Notes under the pieces: model-generated | Told to the model about the DNA's origin: nothing | Databases searched by the model: none | Seen by the model: only the letters and a program-made list of their open reading frames with translations | Program-made: the position numbers and the translations under genes | Assembly (NCBI GenBank): GCA_013423325.1 | Contig: BLJB01000229.1 | Location: forward strand, 92,768 to 156,767 | Reading direction: 5' to 3' | From: Usnea hakonensis | Taxonomy: Eukaryota; Ascomycota; Lecanoromycetes; Lecanorales; Parmeliaceae | DNA length: 64,000 nucleotides | Part shown: positions 43,601-55,300 of the stretch, one piece after another | Numbering within the stretch: the stretch's first letter is position 1 | Layout: each line of letters opens with the position of its first letter

Positions 43601-45706
43601 ATAGATATCATCGTAAGATATATCAGATGCAAAGCATGGGATAGTTCGAGCATACCAGTTTAATTGTCCGGTCACCTTAAGGGATCATTTCCACTACCGG
43701 CAGGCTTTAAAACAGCGACGTTAATCCACTTGCAAAGACATTCTGTGGCTTTAACCACGGTTGGGATAGTTAGGAGCATCAGGGTTTTGTAGAGACATGC
43801 TGTGCTCCGAAGTGACTACCAGCTGCGAATTACTCTTGTCTCATCATGACGAAGACAGTCGGTTACCCTCTGAGGGCACCCTGTTTGATTCGAAGACTAA
43901 GGCGCCATTTGTTTCGATCTGTAGCCTCTTATACCTGGGGTCCACAATCGAACCATTAGCTATCTTCATTGGCATAGGACTTTTGTCCACTGACTCCAAC
44001 GTCATAAAAAGCATTTGCAAATATACGACTCTGCACCAATCATTATAGAGACCATGTGGCAATTCTACAGGTCACTGTGATAATGAAAGAATAGTAATCA
44101 AGGAGAACGTCCTCGGCGCTGTTCACAAGGCGTGGTACAGAAAGACCAGTAAGCCGAAAGAGGGGATTCATCCAAGACTTACTATTTATGAAGCTATCAT
44201 ACCTCGAGCCCAACAATCCGTTCAGACTTTTATAGTCCTATTATCATTCATCTTGTCCCTCTTTGCCTCCCTCGTCCATACTTTAGTCACTTGCCTCACT
44301 TGCAGGGGTCCGATGCACAGATTAGTGAACATATGATAAATTGGTCGCAGAGTTGTATCACTGCCATGCCCAGGTGGCTAGCGCGAACGTGTCACTGCTT
44401 TGGAATTCGATATGGTTGCTTGGATTGAGTGAGGCAAATGAAGTAGTCCATTTCATGAGCGGACTAGAGCTTGCACAAGAACCTTGCTAATTCCACAGCG
44501 TACCTTCATCTCTTGGTCCATTAAGATGTTTCTTCGTTGTAGTACCGATTGTACCATCAGCGAGTGGTGGACTCGGAATTGTGATGATGTGACCACAGGC
44601 GCCATACGAATAGATTCGTATCCCGCTCTCCTTCAATATATTTCGCCTCTCCAAAATATCCAGTTATGCAAATCGTGCCTTGTCGGTAATAGCAGGTGAA
44701 TAGCTTATGACACCTTAGGTACATAATGGATTGAAACACGTGGCTGGCAGAGGATTGGAAACCTTATAATATTGTACGTACGGAAAGGGGGAGTGGGACT
44801 GGTGGAGCGAACGCAGCGGGCGTAGCCTCCCCTTTTCACCGCCTATTTAGCTAGGATTCTTCACAGCCCCCATCCTTGCATCTCTCGCTGCTTCAGTCTT
44901 AAACCCGTTGTGATAAGGCAGCCGCTCAGTAGTACACGTAGGACTGGAAAGTAAAATGCTTTTCACCACATACACAAGACCTGACCTCACCTTGGCGCAT
45001 AAGATACTCGAAGATAAAGAATTGGTGATTTAAAGGTCTAAAGCCGTTGTTGCAGTCAGGATCAGGCGACTAAGTTGGTTGGAGGCTAGAGAGCTCGTTG
45101 TGCCAGATTGCATGAAGAATGACGGGATCGATGCGATGCTGAAGAAAGTGCACGATTATGCATGCGAGGCCATCTCTTTGTCACGCAGGCTGATGTATGT
45201 ACATGCATCAGAGCCGCTTAAATTCAAAATTCTGTAGAGTAGTAGAAGTGAAAGTGAGGAGCAAATATGCGTATTTGCCTCGAGGCATAATGATGAGGAT
45301 GGGGAATATGTTGCTCCGAGGCTCCTTGGCAGCTTACTGGGAATAAAGATAAGGCTAAGGTAATAAGGTAGCTGTAGCCTGTGGGGCCGCCGTCCAGGGG
45401 ACTTTCTACCGTGGGGTATTGCAGAATTAGGCCTCAAACAATCGGCTGATTTAGGTACCCTGGTACCCTACGGTCCGGGCATTGCAATGGTGACCCGCCA
45501 CCTAATCTCATGACCAGAGCACTCTCATAAGTCTACTCTTACCTCTTCGACTTCGATTGACATACTGTATACGTGCCATGCCACTCCTGCGTCTTCATCT
45601 GTAGCCCATCAAATCCTTGTCGAGAAAACAATTTCCCTCATCATCAAGGACAAGAAGGCCATCTTGCTTTCTCTTATATTCTAACCTAATCACAAGACAG
45701 AACATT
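40625..45706. other. Gene-poor 5-kb stretch with only weak open frames
   Basis: I found no gene I can name. Candidates are a 59-codon plus-strand frame (41182-41361, ending in an Arg/Lys-rich tail) and a pair of minus-strand frames at 42804-42541 and 42575-42369. Of the pair, the first encodes an Ala/Glu helix with KIKRTDQARRRRENGR and the second LRSLRKEHGFKSNLKAAKLR. Only a 29-nt intron-like segment would join them in frame, which is too short. This could be a decayed gene or an old mobile element. From 43.3 to 45.6 kb I see no coding or repeat structure. The last part should contain the promoter of the gene at 45707. Confidence 0.4.
42369..42804 (-). pseudogene. Possible decayed ORF pair, basic/helical protein of unknown family
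   Basis: Two minus-strand frames overlap by 35 bp in different phases. Both have credible soluble-protein composition: QVFVNANAALEAAEAEEKAM and KIKRTDQARRRRENGR in the first, SIFYAALRSLRKEHGFKSNL in the second. A single frameshift near 42560 would merge them. No homologue is recognised. Low confidence. Confidence 0.25.
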
Positions 45707-47054
45707 ATGCCGTCCCAAACATCACGAACCCAGTCGATGTACCAGTACGGTAACTGCAGCTCAACATCCAACTACAGCGACAGCTCGAGTTCTTCTCTGA
45801 GCACCATATCAACTCTAGACAGTGAAAAGCTACCGCTATACACAGTAATCGGGAATCCTCATGACCATGTTAGTTGGGACAAAGCGCAAGAGTCCAGGAT
45901 CTCGACAGAGACCTACGCATCTACCTCTTCATCAGTTGGTCACCTAGCTGATAAGCTATCGCCTTGTGAAGTACCGGAAGTCTCAGACTACCCCAAACCT
46001 CTTACATCTTCACCCGAGGAGTTTGCCGAGTACTTTCCATCTAAGCAAATACTCTCCATCAGACACGATTTAAATGCCAATGACGGCAACATGAACCTGC
46101 GCATCGACACCGAGGCTCAGAAGTTGGAGGGAGGAAAGATCGATCTCCAACTCTTTCACCTGCGCATGTATGATCTGAAGCGTCGAGAATTTTCTCTCCG
46201 CAGATACTCTAGAGACTCTGGGCGAGAGGTTTGCTGTACAAGTAGAAAATATACCAAGCCATCTGTCATACTAAGACCTGGGCTCCCACGGTCGATGAGC
46301 AACGCTTTCTCAAGCTTGCTGCCAAAATCCGAGAGCAAGGCATCTACAACGGCAAGTCTGAAAAGGCACGATTCTGGCTATAACTCTTTCCATGAAGACG
46401 ATATAGTAGAGGATATAGCCTGCCAGTCACCGAGGCCCTCGAGTAGCACTCCTATACCAACGAATACCGTACAACTTGGATTCTCGAATTATGCACACCT
46501 CGAGGTCAAAGCTCGAGGTCCTAAGACGTGCAAACGATATGAGATTGAGTACTGGGGAACAAAATATGCATGGAAGCGAAACATCGTCAGAAAGGGCGAT
46601 TTCGAAGAGGTATCGCACCATTTTATCAATACGAAGACCTCAGCCCCCTTGGCATATGTTGTGCAGCTTCCCCTGAGTGAGTCAGAGCGACTGGAAGAAG
46701 CTGCAAAGGGGGGGTGGGTGCCACCCTGTACTATGTTTTTCGAGGACGCGGTGCTTGACGGATCCACTGATCTTGCCGAGTGAGTAGACACGTATGACCC
46801 AGATCAGAAGCATAGTACTAATATTATCCAGTGTGATTATGGCTTCCGGGCTTGTAGCCCTGATTGATGACTGCATCAATCGTCGGTGGCACCAAAAAAG
46901 CCATATGCAAATGATGGTGCCAAAATCTCCAACAGCCCCTCTAAGGTCGAATACGGAGTACGTTGGACCCAAGCGTCTGATGGATGACATACTCAGTGGT
47001 AGAGAGAAGAGCACTTCTCGACGCCCTTTTCGCCTACCCAAAAGGACACGCTGA
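45707..47054 (+). CDS. Unknown fungal protein, two exons, Ser-rich N-terminus with conserved C-terminal domain
   Basis: Two exons (45707-46779, 46832-47054) give 431 aa. The intron is GTGAGT...CCAG with a CTAAT branch site and bridges STDLAD-VIMASGLVAL in phase. The N-terminal about 230 residues are Ser-rich and probably disordered (SSTSNYSDSSSSSLSTISTL), with a short motif ESRISTETYASTSSS. A compact block (IDLQLFHLRMYDLKRREFSL) follows. The C-terminal domain (about 285-400) contains LGFSNYAHLEVKARG, YEIEYWGTKYAWKR, PLAYVVQLPLSESERLEEAA, GGWVPPCTMFF and GLVALIDDCINRRWH. These look like strands of a beta-rich domain ending in a helix, the kind of pattern seen in tubby-like C-terminal folds, but I cannot confirm that. 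An in-frame ATG at 45617 would add 30 residues. No function is assigned. Confidence 0.82.
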
Positions 47055-48131
47055 TTTTATTCCGGTTCTCATGTCTGGTCTCGGGTGGTGGCATGGGAGC
47101 TAGGATAGCATTTGTCATTCGCTTTGCTTGTTAGACATATGATGTGTTTTACCCTGTAAAGTAAGCCTAGCGAAAGCTTGCATTGGAGGATTACAATTTA
47201 TATCAGGATCTTGAGGTAGTTATCTAGCAAGCGGTAGTAGCAATGTCTCTACTCGGAGATTAAACGATGTTCCAGCAAAAGGGAGATTATGCGGAGAATT
47301 TTGCACTCAATTGATGGCAAGTTACCTTATTTCCTTCTTCTCTCCATTCATGTTGCAGCCCAACGAAGCAACAAATGTATAGCTGCCCAAATTATTAGCT
47401 TCTTAGCCAAGGCGACGCGAACTCTCCTCATCGCCTCCTCCGTCAATAAAAAAGCAGAGAATCCGAGCCTTCTGATTGGTAGAGTATAAAGTCGGAAATT
47501 TTAACAACCTATGGAAATTTTCAACCTAGGTCATTCATAAGAGCTGTTATTGCCCTATGAACACTTCCAAGTTCCAGGAGGTATCTCTTGCCATTGGTCG
47601 AATCATAGCTCCAGACACCCTTTCCAGCCATGTCACCTCTCGCTGCCTCGTTTCTTCCCCCCCCCCGAAAACACTCTTTGACAGCTCATTATATCGCCGC
47701 TGGGTAATCCGGGCCTCTGGATCGGTTCCTGATTGCCCCCATGTAGTGGACGAAACCGCCCGAGTCATGAGGGTTTTGACACACACATGTCTTAGTACGA
47801 AACCTGCATATGCTTCTTTTCTAGTCATCTTCTCACATCGGCTATTGCATCACGGCGGCCTACCTGTCATGTCTCTCCCTCGTTTTGGTTCTCATCGATT
47901 CGTTTGCTCGTCTGTCACTATGTACCCAGAACCCCTGCTCTGCCAGCCTTTCCTTCGTGCAAGACTTAAGAGAGGCCTACGTCCCCTGATTCAACCCATT
48001 GAGTTGTTCGCCACTTGATATACCCCCCCCTCTCAATCCAGACTCCAAGATACCTATTTGACCACGTACAGTTGCCCCTTCGTCCCGTTCTACGAGCCTC
48101 TACGTTTGAGCATTGTTAGATCCCAATTCCA
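47055..48131. other. Intergenic, 1.1 kb, pyrimidine-rich toward the right
   Basis: Plus-strand frame 47557-48018 (153 codons) is open but has no family resemblance and overlaps an equally long antisense frame. CT-rich tracts with C-runs (47660, 48025) look like the leader of the gene at 48132. Confidence 0.35.
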
Positions 48132-48711
48132 ATGTACCAATACTACTCGCCTTCATTGATCAGAGAAAAGCCGTCCTCGGAAGCTACGCTGTACCCTCAA
48201 ACGGTAATGTCAGCCGTATCATCCTCGTCCGGATCCACGGGTTCAGGCGTTGCTCAACGTGCTTCTACATGGCAAGATAGACTTCAAGGTCCGCAGGCCC
48301 TCTGTCTTTTCCTATACACTCACATGGAACAGCGAGAGCTCCTGCCCGAAGCGCTTAGCTTTCTGAACCCTAATATTCTAACCCCTTTCCTCCCGTTCTC
48401 CTAACGCATTCCTTTCCGAGTCTAGATACGGATGAGGATTCACTTCTGACAGTCGTTGTCTAGCTCACTGCTCCCAACGCCACATCTCATCCCCAGAATA
48501 TAAAGTCTTCTCTGACCGTCGGGGCAAGCGTACCGCTTGGTCCTGCCACATCACCGTCTCTGGAATCACAGTCCCGGCTCGCTACTGGTATGATGGGCAG
48601 TACGTGAACACTGCCAAGGAAGATGCTGCAGAGGCTGCCCTCCAGAAACTGTTGGGGCGGGGCAATGGCGCCGTGGGCTCTGTAGGGCAGGGCCGGGTGG
48701 TGGGATGGTAA
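48132..48711 (+). CDS. Small double-stranded-RNA-binding-motif-like protein
   Basis: Two exons (48132-48288, 48464-48711), 134 aa. The intron (175 bp) starts with a weak GTCCGC donor and ends TCTAG after a CTGAC branch site. It joins WQDRLQ to AHCSQRHISSPEYKVFSDRR in frame. The C-terminal block (SPEYKVFSDRRGKRTAWSCH, VPARYWYDGQYVNTAKEDAA, EAALQKLLG) has the alpha-beta-beta-beta-alpha order of a dsRNA-binding motif, including the final KEDAAEAALQKL helix. I know similar small, single-motif proteins from other Pezizomycotina, where they are uncharacterised. RNA binding is therefore inferred from the fold only. The donor choice is the weakest element of the model. Confidence 0.78.
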
Positions 48712-49139
48712 TCGAGAAGGGGGTGACTGTGGGAGAAGAAGAAGTGAAAATCGCATGAGACGTTTTTACTGTGGGTATGAGACGAATCGGGATTGGGGAA
48801 AAGGGATATGCTCAGGAAGATTGCTTTTTCATTGATTTTCATTTTCTTCGATATGAACCTAGGGAAGGGGACATTTCTTTGAGAGAGAGAGATTGTATCA
48901 TCGCTGGGCGTGAGGGGGATTGCGAGGATACCCAGAAAATTGATTTTTCGTGGACAGCAGTTGGTGAGTCTCTTACTCTGTAGGATATGCTTAGGCAGAG
49001 ATCACCTTAACCTTTACAGCATGTGATGTGTTATCCTAAAGCGATTTCCACGCTGTTGCATGACTGCCGTCATTTCGGATTTCTCAAGCAAGTGCAATTT
49101 CCAAGTACCTATCATCTGGTCATGTAGCTTGATAAGTCG
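48712..49139. other. Intergenic between convergent genes
   Basis: 428 bp of 3' flanks between the dsRBM-like gene and the queuine transglycosylase gene; nothing else seen. Confidence 0.4.
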
Positions 49140-50920
49140 CTACCCGAGAAGATCGACGCCAACCTTCCTCAACGCCGTCATTGCCCACGTCGGTACTCTC
49201 GTCATATCGCCTCCGTATGCTTTGCTGAAGTAAGCGCGCAAGAAGTCTGGATACCGGTCATCGATGATGGCGGCTCGAACTTTACCCATCAAAGACAGCA
49301 AATAGTGCACATTATGCATAGTCAGCCTGCGCGAATGAGGTCAGCTGCCCATACACGTGCCATTTCCCAAGAAAATCAAACCAGGCCGTCGATTGGGTAG
49401 GTCAATTGGTAGCTAGGTAGGTGAGTGGGACGTACAAATGAGCACCTGCCGTCTCCTTGGAAGCGACATGGTAAATATAAGCACGCGTTATGCCGAGGCC
49501 GCCCTCCTCTTCTGGCCGGCAGCATGGACAAGTGCAGTCTACCTGTATGGCGGTGAAGTCGTTGGCAAAAGAGGAGTGGCGAAGATTCAGGTTGCCGGTG
49601 GAGACTATGGCGTTACCGAAGCGCTGATGAGAGTTCAAGTATCAGCAAGTAACAAGTCAAAGTTGAAGAATCAAGATTAGGCTTTTAGGAAGCTAGGAAC
49701 AAGTACTCGTACAGCAGTTCTCGTGGGCCACACGCAGTCGAACATGTCCGCTCCCAAGGCGACGGAGACGAGGAGATCTTCCGGGTAGCCGACCCCCATG
49801 ACGTAGCGAGGTTTATTCTGAGGGAGCCAATTCGTGCAGGCATCCACGCTGAGTTTTACAATCAGTGAGTTCCCTTGCTGATAAAAATAAAACATAACGG
49901 CAAAGAGACTCCATCAAGCGTACACCTGACAATAAGACACCTTGTCCTCTCCGCCAGATAATCCCCCAATCGCCACACCCGGCGTATCTCTCCTCGCCAT
50001 CTCCTCACAACATAGTTTCCTCATCTCAAGGTCTAACCCCCCTTGGATGATGCAGAACAGATTCTGCGACTCGGGCTTCTTGTGAGCGGCTACACAGCGA
50101 TCGAGCCATCTGATGGACCGCTCCATTGCTTCTTTCATTCTCTTCGCGTCTGGTGATGTTGTTGCTATGACGTCGTCCAGCTGCATGATTATGTCGGAGC
50201 CTATCGTGTTTTGAAGGGAGATGGAATGCTCGGGGGTTAGTAGCCTTGATGGCTGTCAATCAAGGGGCCAGTTTGGAAAAAGGCCTCAGAGTCCTTTTCT
50301 TGCTTACATGGGCGTTCCGTCATGTGGACTCAGAAAGCGTACACCCTCTTCAGTGACCTGGGCGAGCTTTAGTAGGCTCACCATTTGAAATCTATCCATT
50401 GCATTTATCATATCAGAAGGCGCGTTCGTCCATTTTAGAGAGAGCACTTAGTCCCGAAGCATAGAATCCCAACATCAAAACTCACCCACCGCTATCTGTT
50501 AGAATGTTGCCATTCCATCCCTGCAGGATATGCGCTCCTCCAATCTTTTCGAGCGTTTCCTGTCCAGGCTTGAGTCCTAGATGATACGTATTGTTGAGAC
50601 AGAGGTTGCATCCCGTCTGGGCCAATTGTTTGGGTGTAAGACCCTTGAGCGAGGCTTGGGTTGCAACGGGCATGAACATGGGGAGCAGTACGGGGCCATG
50701 GGGCAGCGTCAGATTTGAAGCGCGGGCTTTCGTGGTCTTATGTACCAAGTTTTTTCAGATAGTCAGCATTCATGGATAGTCCAAAATTTTCAATGCGGAT
50801 ATTCTGGTTCCAGAGAAGAGATTCTTGACTGACGGAGCATTTGGAGACAAGTTCGAATTCGAGCGCTGGAGTCTTCGAGGATGTGGACATGGCTCGCACG
50901 ATGGACTTCAGGAATACCAT
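49140..50920 (-). CDS. qtrt1: Queuine tRNA-ribosyltransferase, catalytic subunit (TGT/QTRT1)
   Basis: Exchanges guanine for queuine at position 34 of tRNAs with GUN anticodons (Asp, Asn, His, Tyr). Seven exons (50920-50834, 50736-50486, 50391-50308, 50244-49924, 49848-49713, 49623-49436, 49326-49140) join in phase to 417 aa. Signatures: LPHGPVLLPMFMPVATQASLKGLTP, NTYHLGLKPG, NILTDSGGFQMVSLLKL with the base-recognising Asp, RFLSPHDGTPMLLTPEHSI, FCIIQGGLDLEMRKLC, VAIGGLSGGE, KPRYVMGVGYPEDLLVSVAL, then GADMFDCVWPTRTARFGNA with the nucleophilic Asp. The zinc site is CTCPCC with a downstream His (LLTMHNVHYLL). The first exon may begin at 50920 or at the internal ATG near 50890; MVFLKSIVRAMSTSS is weakly mitochondrial-like. 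Yeast lacks this enzyme, while many filamentous fungi keep it and salvage queuine. Confidence 0.95.
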
Positions 50921-51469
50921 GTACTGTTATCATGGACATGAGATTTCAGATTTCTAATATCAATATTTCATGTTATGAGGCGCCTTTTCTATCAGCTTCG
51001 CAAATAAAGCGTCGATTCATGTCTTCGAACGCGTTTACTACCAATTGTCGATAGCGAATTGTGAGAGGATGAAATTGGCCGGTTTGTTGTTTTTTGGCGG
51101 GGGAAAAGCGGGCATAATTCGGAATACCTACTGAGCTGCCTTACTAGTACTGATATGCACTACAAGTCAATATATAGAATGGCTTTGATACTGAAGATGA
51201 GTGACAAACCACTTCATCTCAAAATATATCATGGTGCTTCACCAAGCGCGTGTTGGTGGCTAACCGGGTTGGAACGGGACATGGTTACGGTAATCATCAA
51301 TTGTATTATATCTATAAAGGATATGTATGCGCTTTACATGGTTCTCGGTCGTTGAAATTGACTGACAAGAAGTCGAATAGGATGTAGTGGATGTGATGGT
51401 AATACAACGAAAGCCAAATGGCGGCCACAATCTAGCACATAAAGGCACCAAGTCACAAATGACAGATAG
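50921..51469. other. Intergenic, 5' of the queuine transglycosylase
   Basis: About 550 bp between the start codon of the transglycosylase gene and the mobile element; promoter expected here. No gene is seen. Confidence 0.4.
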
Positions 51470-52036
51470 TAGGGGTATTCAGACTAGATTTTTTTCATCC
51501 ATGGATTCGCTCGGTTTGTTTACCACTTTATCAATCCATGTGGATTGGCCCTGAAGACCCTAAATATAACCTATGGATTCGTGTAGAATCGGCCTCTTAG
51601 TGCGCATTATTGCTACCGCCTATACTCTACAAAATATCGTCGTCTTTAATAGTAACGCCTTCGTATTACTACCGCGAATATACTATTTTGGTCGCGTTCT
51701 GATAGCTATATAACGACGACTCTATTTTATGCGCTTGCCCTCGGTGCTATTAGTGACCTGAGTATCCTAAAGAGGCTGGGTAGCCTAAGTAGACTGGGTG
51801 GGGAGGCCGTGTAGCCTTAAGAAGACGCGTAAATCGTGTATTCCGTTAACCCAATCCACGAGAAATCGGTGGATTCGCGACCTACACACACTCGAGAGGT
51901 CGGGTAGGTTTTTCGTGGATTCGCTCATGGATTGGGATTCGGGTGGTCTTCGGTGAAATATTTTGCGCTAAATTAGTGCCCGAGGCCATCGAATCCCGCG
52001 GATTCGACGAAAAAAAATCTAGTCTGAATACCCCTA
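51470..52036. mobile_element. 567-bp non-autonomous TIR transposon (MITE-like), TA target site
   Basis: The left end (51470-51496, TAGGGGTATTCAGACTAGAT then six Ts and C... continuing) is the exact reverse complement of the right end (52009-52036), apart from one extra A on the right in the A/T run. Treating the outer TA as target duplication leaves termini GGGGTATTCAGACTAG, a Tc1/mariner-like layout. The inner part holds several copies of a TGGATTCG/TGGATTGG word near both ends (51502, 51540, 51572, 51869, 51922, 51934) and a CG/TA-rich centre with no open frame. It sits in the shared upstream region of the queuine transglycosylase and HOS3. Confidence 0.88.
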
Positions 52037-52343
52037 GTGTTCTCAAGAAGATGAGCTGATAGTGCTCCGGGAAAGTCGTTTCATGTTGTTGTTGGGGGGA
52101 ACTCGGTAAGTAATCTTTTATTAAGGTACCTTAGCAACTTAGGTACTTTAAAATAAAGGTAAAGTACGTATGACGCTAATACGCGCTGGAAAAGGCCCAA
52201 GACACGCGCTCGCGTGTGCCTCATTTATTGATGTCACTAGTTCCTATGGTAACTACCTTACCTACTACCTTAATTACCTAGGTACCTTACATTGTCTATT
52301 GCAATAAAGCCGCTCCTCTGAGCACCAGCATATTCCCGCTACA
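52037..52343. promoter_or_regulatory. 5' flank of HOS3
   Basis: Contains self-complementary words of the AAGGTACCTTAG / CTAGGTACCTTAC kind (52125-52290), typical of promoters in this genome. The start codon of HOS3 follows at 52344. Confidence 0.4.
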
Positions 52344-55300
52344 ATGGAGAGGATCCTACCGGACTCGGAGCCAGCACATTCCAGGAACTCTGCTATGTAT
52401 CAGTCAACAATCAATGGCGGAGCTACCCTTTCGGACGCTCTAGATCAACTTTCGCTTTCTACAGCAACGGCAACAACTTTACAACCCTCATCTCCTAATG
52501 CCCCATCCTCAACAGCAAATGAGGTCTACAAAACCGCTAGGACCCCAAGATCAGGCTCAATTGGAGGCAATGAACGATCTACAACACCTACATTGCGCAA
52601 GCGGACATCATTGGGCTCTTTGCGAGCCACCAGCGGGAACACCTCGCCGCGATCACCAGCCTTTCGCCGAACCTCCTCAGCCCTAGCTGCCTCACCCAGC
52701 GGCACGAATATGGGCGCCAGGTCAAGCCTTCCTCCGCCGGCGGAAGAACTTCCACAGCCAACAGCAACGGCAGCTTCCATTGCACACGAAAACTTCAAGC
52801 AGGAGTTGCAGATGCATGATGACGGAGTCGGTGCTGTAAAAGATGCCCAGACCGTGGTGATCCTACAAGATGACTGCTACGGTCACCGTTACTCAAGACC
52901 TAGGACCTCAAGGGCAACTCTCAGCACTATAGTAGAGCGTCCTGAGCGCATACATGCCTCTATTCTGGGCCTTGCTGCAGCATATGTTCGTATTGGCGGA
53001 CGACATGCAGAAGGTTGTGCTGGCTCCGATCCAAAGAGGCATTTGTCTTCCCTTCCGGCTGTACCATTTCGGATCCATAAAACTTCACGAAGGATGGCTC
53101 TAAGATCACCTGCAGCAACGTCTATCCACGGTACCAAGTGGATGACTGAGCTCAGTGCTATGTGTGATGCGGCAGAGTCAAGGTTAGCACTCGGTGGAAA
53201 GGAGCTCACAAGACCAAACATGAACAACCACGCTTCTCAAGCTGAGTCGCCGAAATTGCACGAAGGAGACCTATACCTGTGCTTAGGGTCTCTGAATGCT
53301 TTAGAAGGCGCTCTGGGAGGTGTCTGTGAGGGTGTTGACGCAGTTTTCAAGGAAGAGGGAGCGAAGCGAGCGTTTGTTTGTATCAGACCACCCGGGCATC
53401 ACTGCTCTGCTGACATGCCATCGGGTTTCTGTTGGCTCAATAATGTTCATGTTGGAATCGGGCATGCTGCGTTGAACCATGGACTAACCCACGCAGCCAT
53501 CATAGATTTTGATCTACATCATGGTGACGGATCCCAGTCCATAACCTGGGATCATAATGCTAGGATGTCTTCACTACCAAAGAATACACCTATATCAAAG
53601 AAGACCGCTATCGGCTATTTTAGCCTACACGATATCAATTCATACCCTTGCGAAATGGGTGACGAAGAAAAGGTTCGTAATGCAAGCATGTGCATGGAAA
53701 ACGCCCATGGACAGACTATATGGAATATCCATCTACAGCCATGGAAGACGGACGCCGAATTCTGGCAATTGTATCAAGATCGCTACTCTGTCATCCTCTC
53801 GAAGGCCAGAAACTTTCTTCGATTGCATTCGGATCGCCTTCGTCAAGCACCAACACATCCAATGCCCAAAGCTGCTATCTTTCTCTCAGCAGGATTCGAC
53901 GCAAGCGAATGGGAAAGCGAAGGTATGCAGAGACATCATGCCAATGTCCCTACAGACTTCTATTCCCGTTTCACGCGCGACATCGTTATGATGGCGGAAG
54001 AGGAAAGCCTAGGAGTTGATGGGCGGGTAATTAGTGTACTTGAAGGCGGGTATAGTGACCGAGCCCTGATGAGCGGTGTATTCAGCCATGTTAGTGGGCT
54101 GACTGCTATAACGAACCCGTCGACCCAGCGGACTGTAAGCACCGGGCTAAATCATGAGATAAATTCGAGAACGGGCGATCGTGATCTACAGAATCCCGTT
54201 GACGTGCCACGAGAATCGGTCGAAACTGTCAGTAACACTTGGTGGTCTCCTTCCCAATTGGAAGAAATAGAGAGCTTGATCAGCCTTCGACAAAGTACAA
54301 CCGCTCCTAAGAAGCAGCGAAATGATCCACGTCCAGCGTACTCTTCCGCTACCAAGTCATATACGGCCAAGATCGTTTCTCCCCCTCAATTCCGACGATC
54401 TCTTTCCGGCAATGGCGCATGTAGGTATGCAACCTCGCCTCCTGGGTCTCGAGGAGCAAGCCCTCCACCACCTGCGATCGATTGGGCTACAGCTGCGCAT
54501 GAGTTGAGTAAATTGCTGGTGCCATCTGATCGTGAGACTAGGAGCTGCAAGCCCGAAGATCTGAACGCTGAGGCGACTCGGGCCCGACGAGATCGTCAAT
54601 CAACTGCGGAATTGCTAGCGGATGGTCCTGTCAACGAGCTTAAGCGAATGCAGCTTCGGGATCGAAAGACTAAGCCACATCAATATATTTCGGACGACCA
54701 ACAAGAGAAGTCTATGTCTAGGTCGCACCGTCGCAAAACCATTGCCGATGTCTCGTTACTATCCCAGACTGTTGATCTTCCAATTGTAGGACATGACAGT
54801 GCGACACAACCTGTGCAGCGTGTGAGAAGACGCTCAAGCGTGACGTCCAGTGCTGGGTCAATGCATGCCGAGAAAGGTTCGGACTTCAGTCTTGGTTCTA
54901 AAAGTGATAACCAACCGGGTCGGGAACCATTCGTGGTCAAAAAGGCCCGAGCTGCTGCGAATTCTCGCCCAGACAACGCAAAACCCAAAGCGGTCAGAAA
55001 GCCGTCCGGAAGCTCTGTTGCGTCAAGAACCGCTGGCCAGTCGGCTCCGACACAGGCCCCACACGAAGAGAACAAAGTGCCATTAACAGAGAATGAGGAG
55101 CTGAAGAATCAGGATGTTGACAAGCTGGTTTCCGGAATGACACAGATGAGAATCAAACTTAATGTCCCTCCAAAAGACGAATACGAAGCCAGACAGAAAG
55201 TTTCGAAACCTGCTCCTCGCGGACGGCCCAAATCTGCAATCGCCAGGCCTACAGATGTCGCTTCTCCTTCCAAGGCAAGAACTAAGGCTGTGAAAATTCC

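Noticed and set aside
47547..48018. Opposed open frames of 93 and 153 codons
   Set aside because: Mutually antisense, no family signature, in a pyrimidine-rich leader region.
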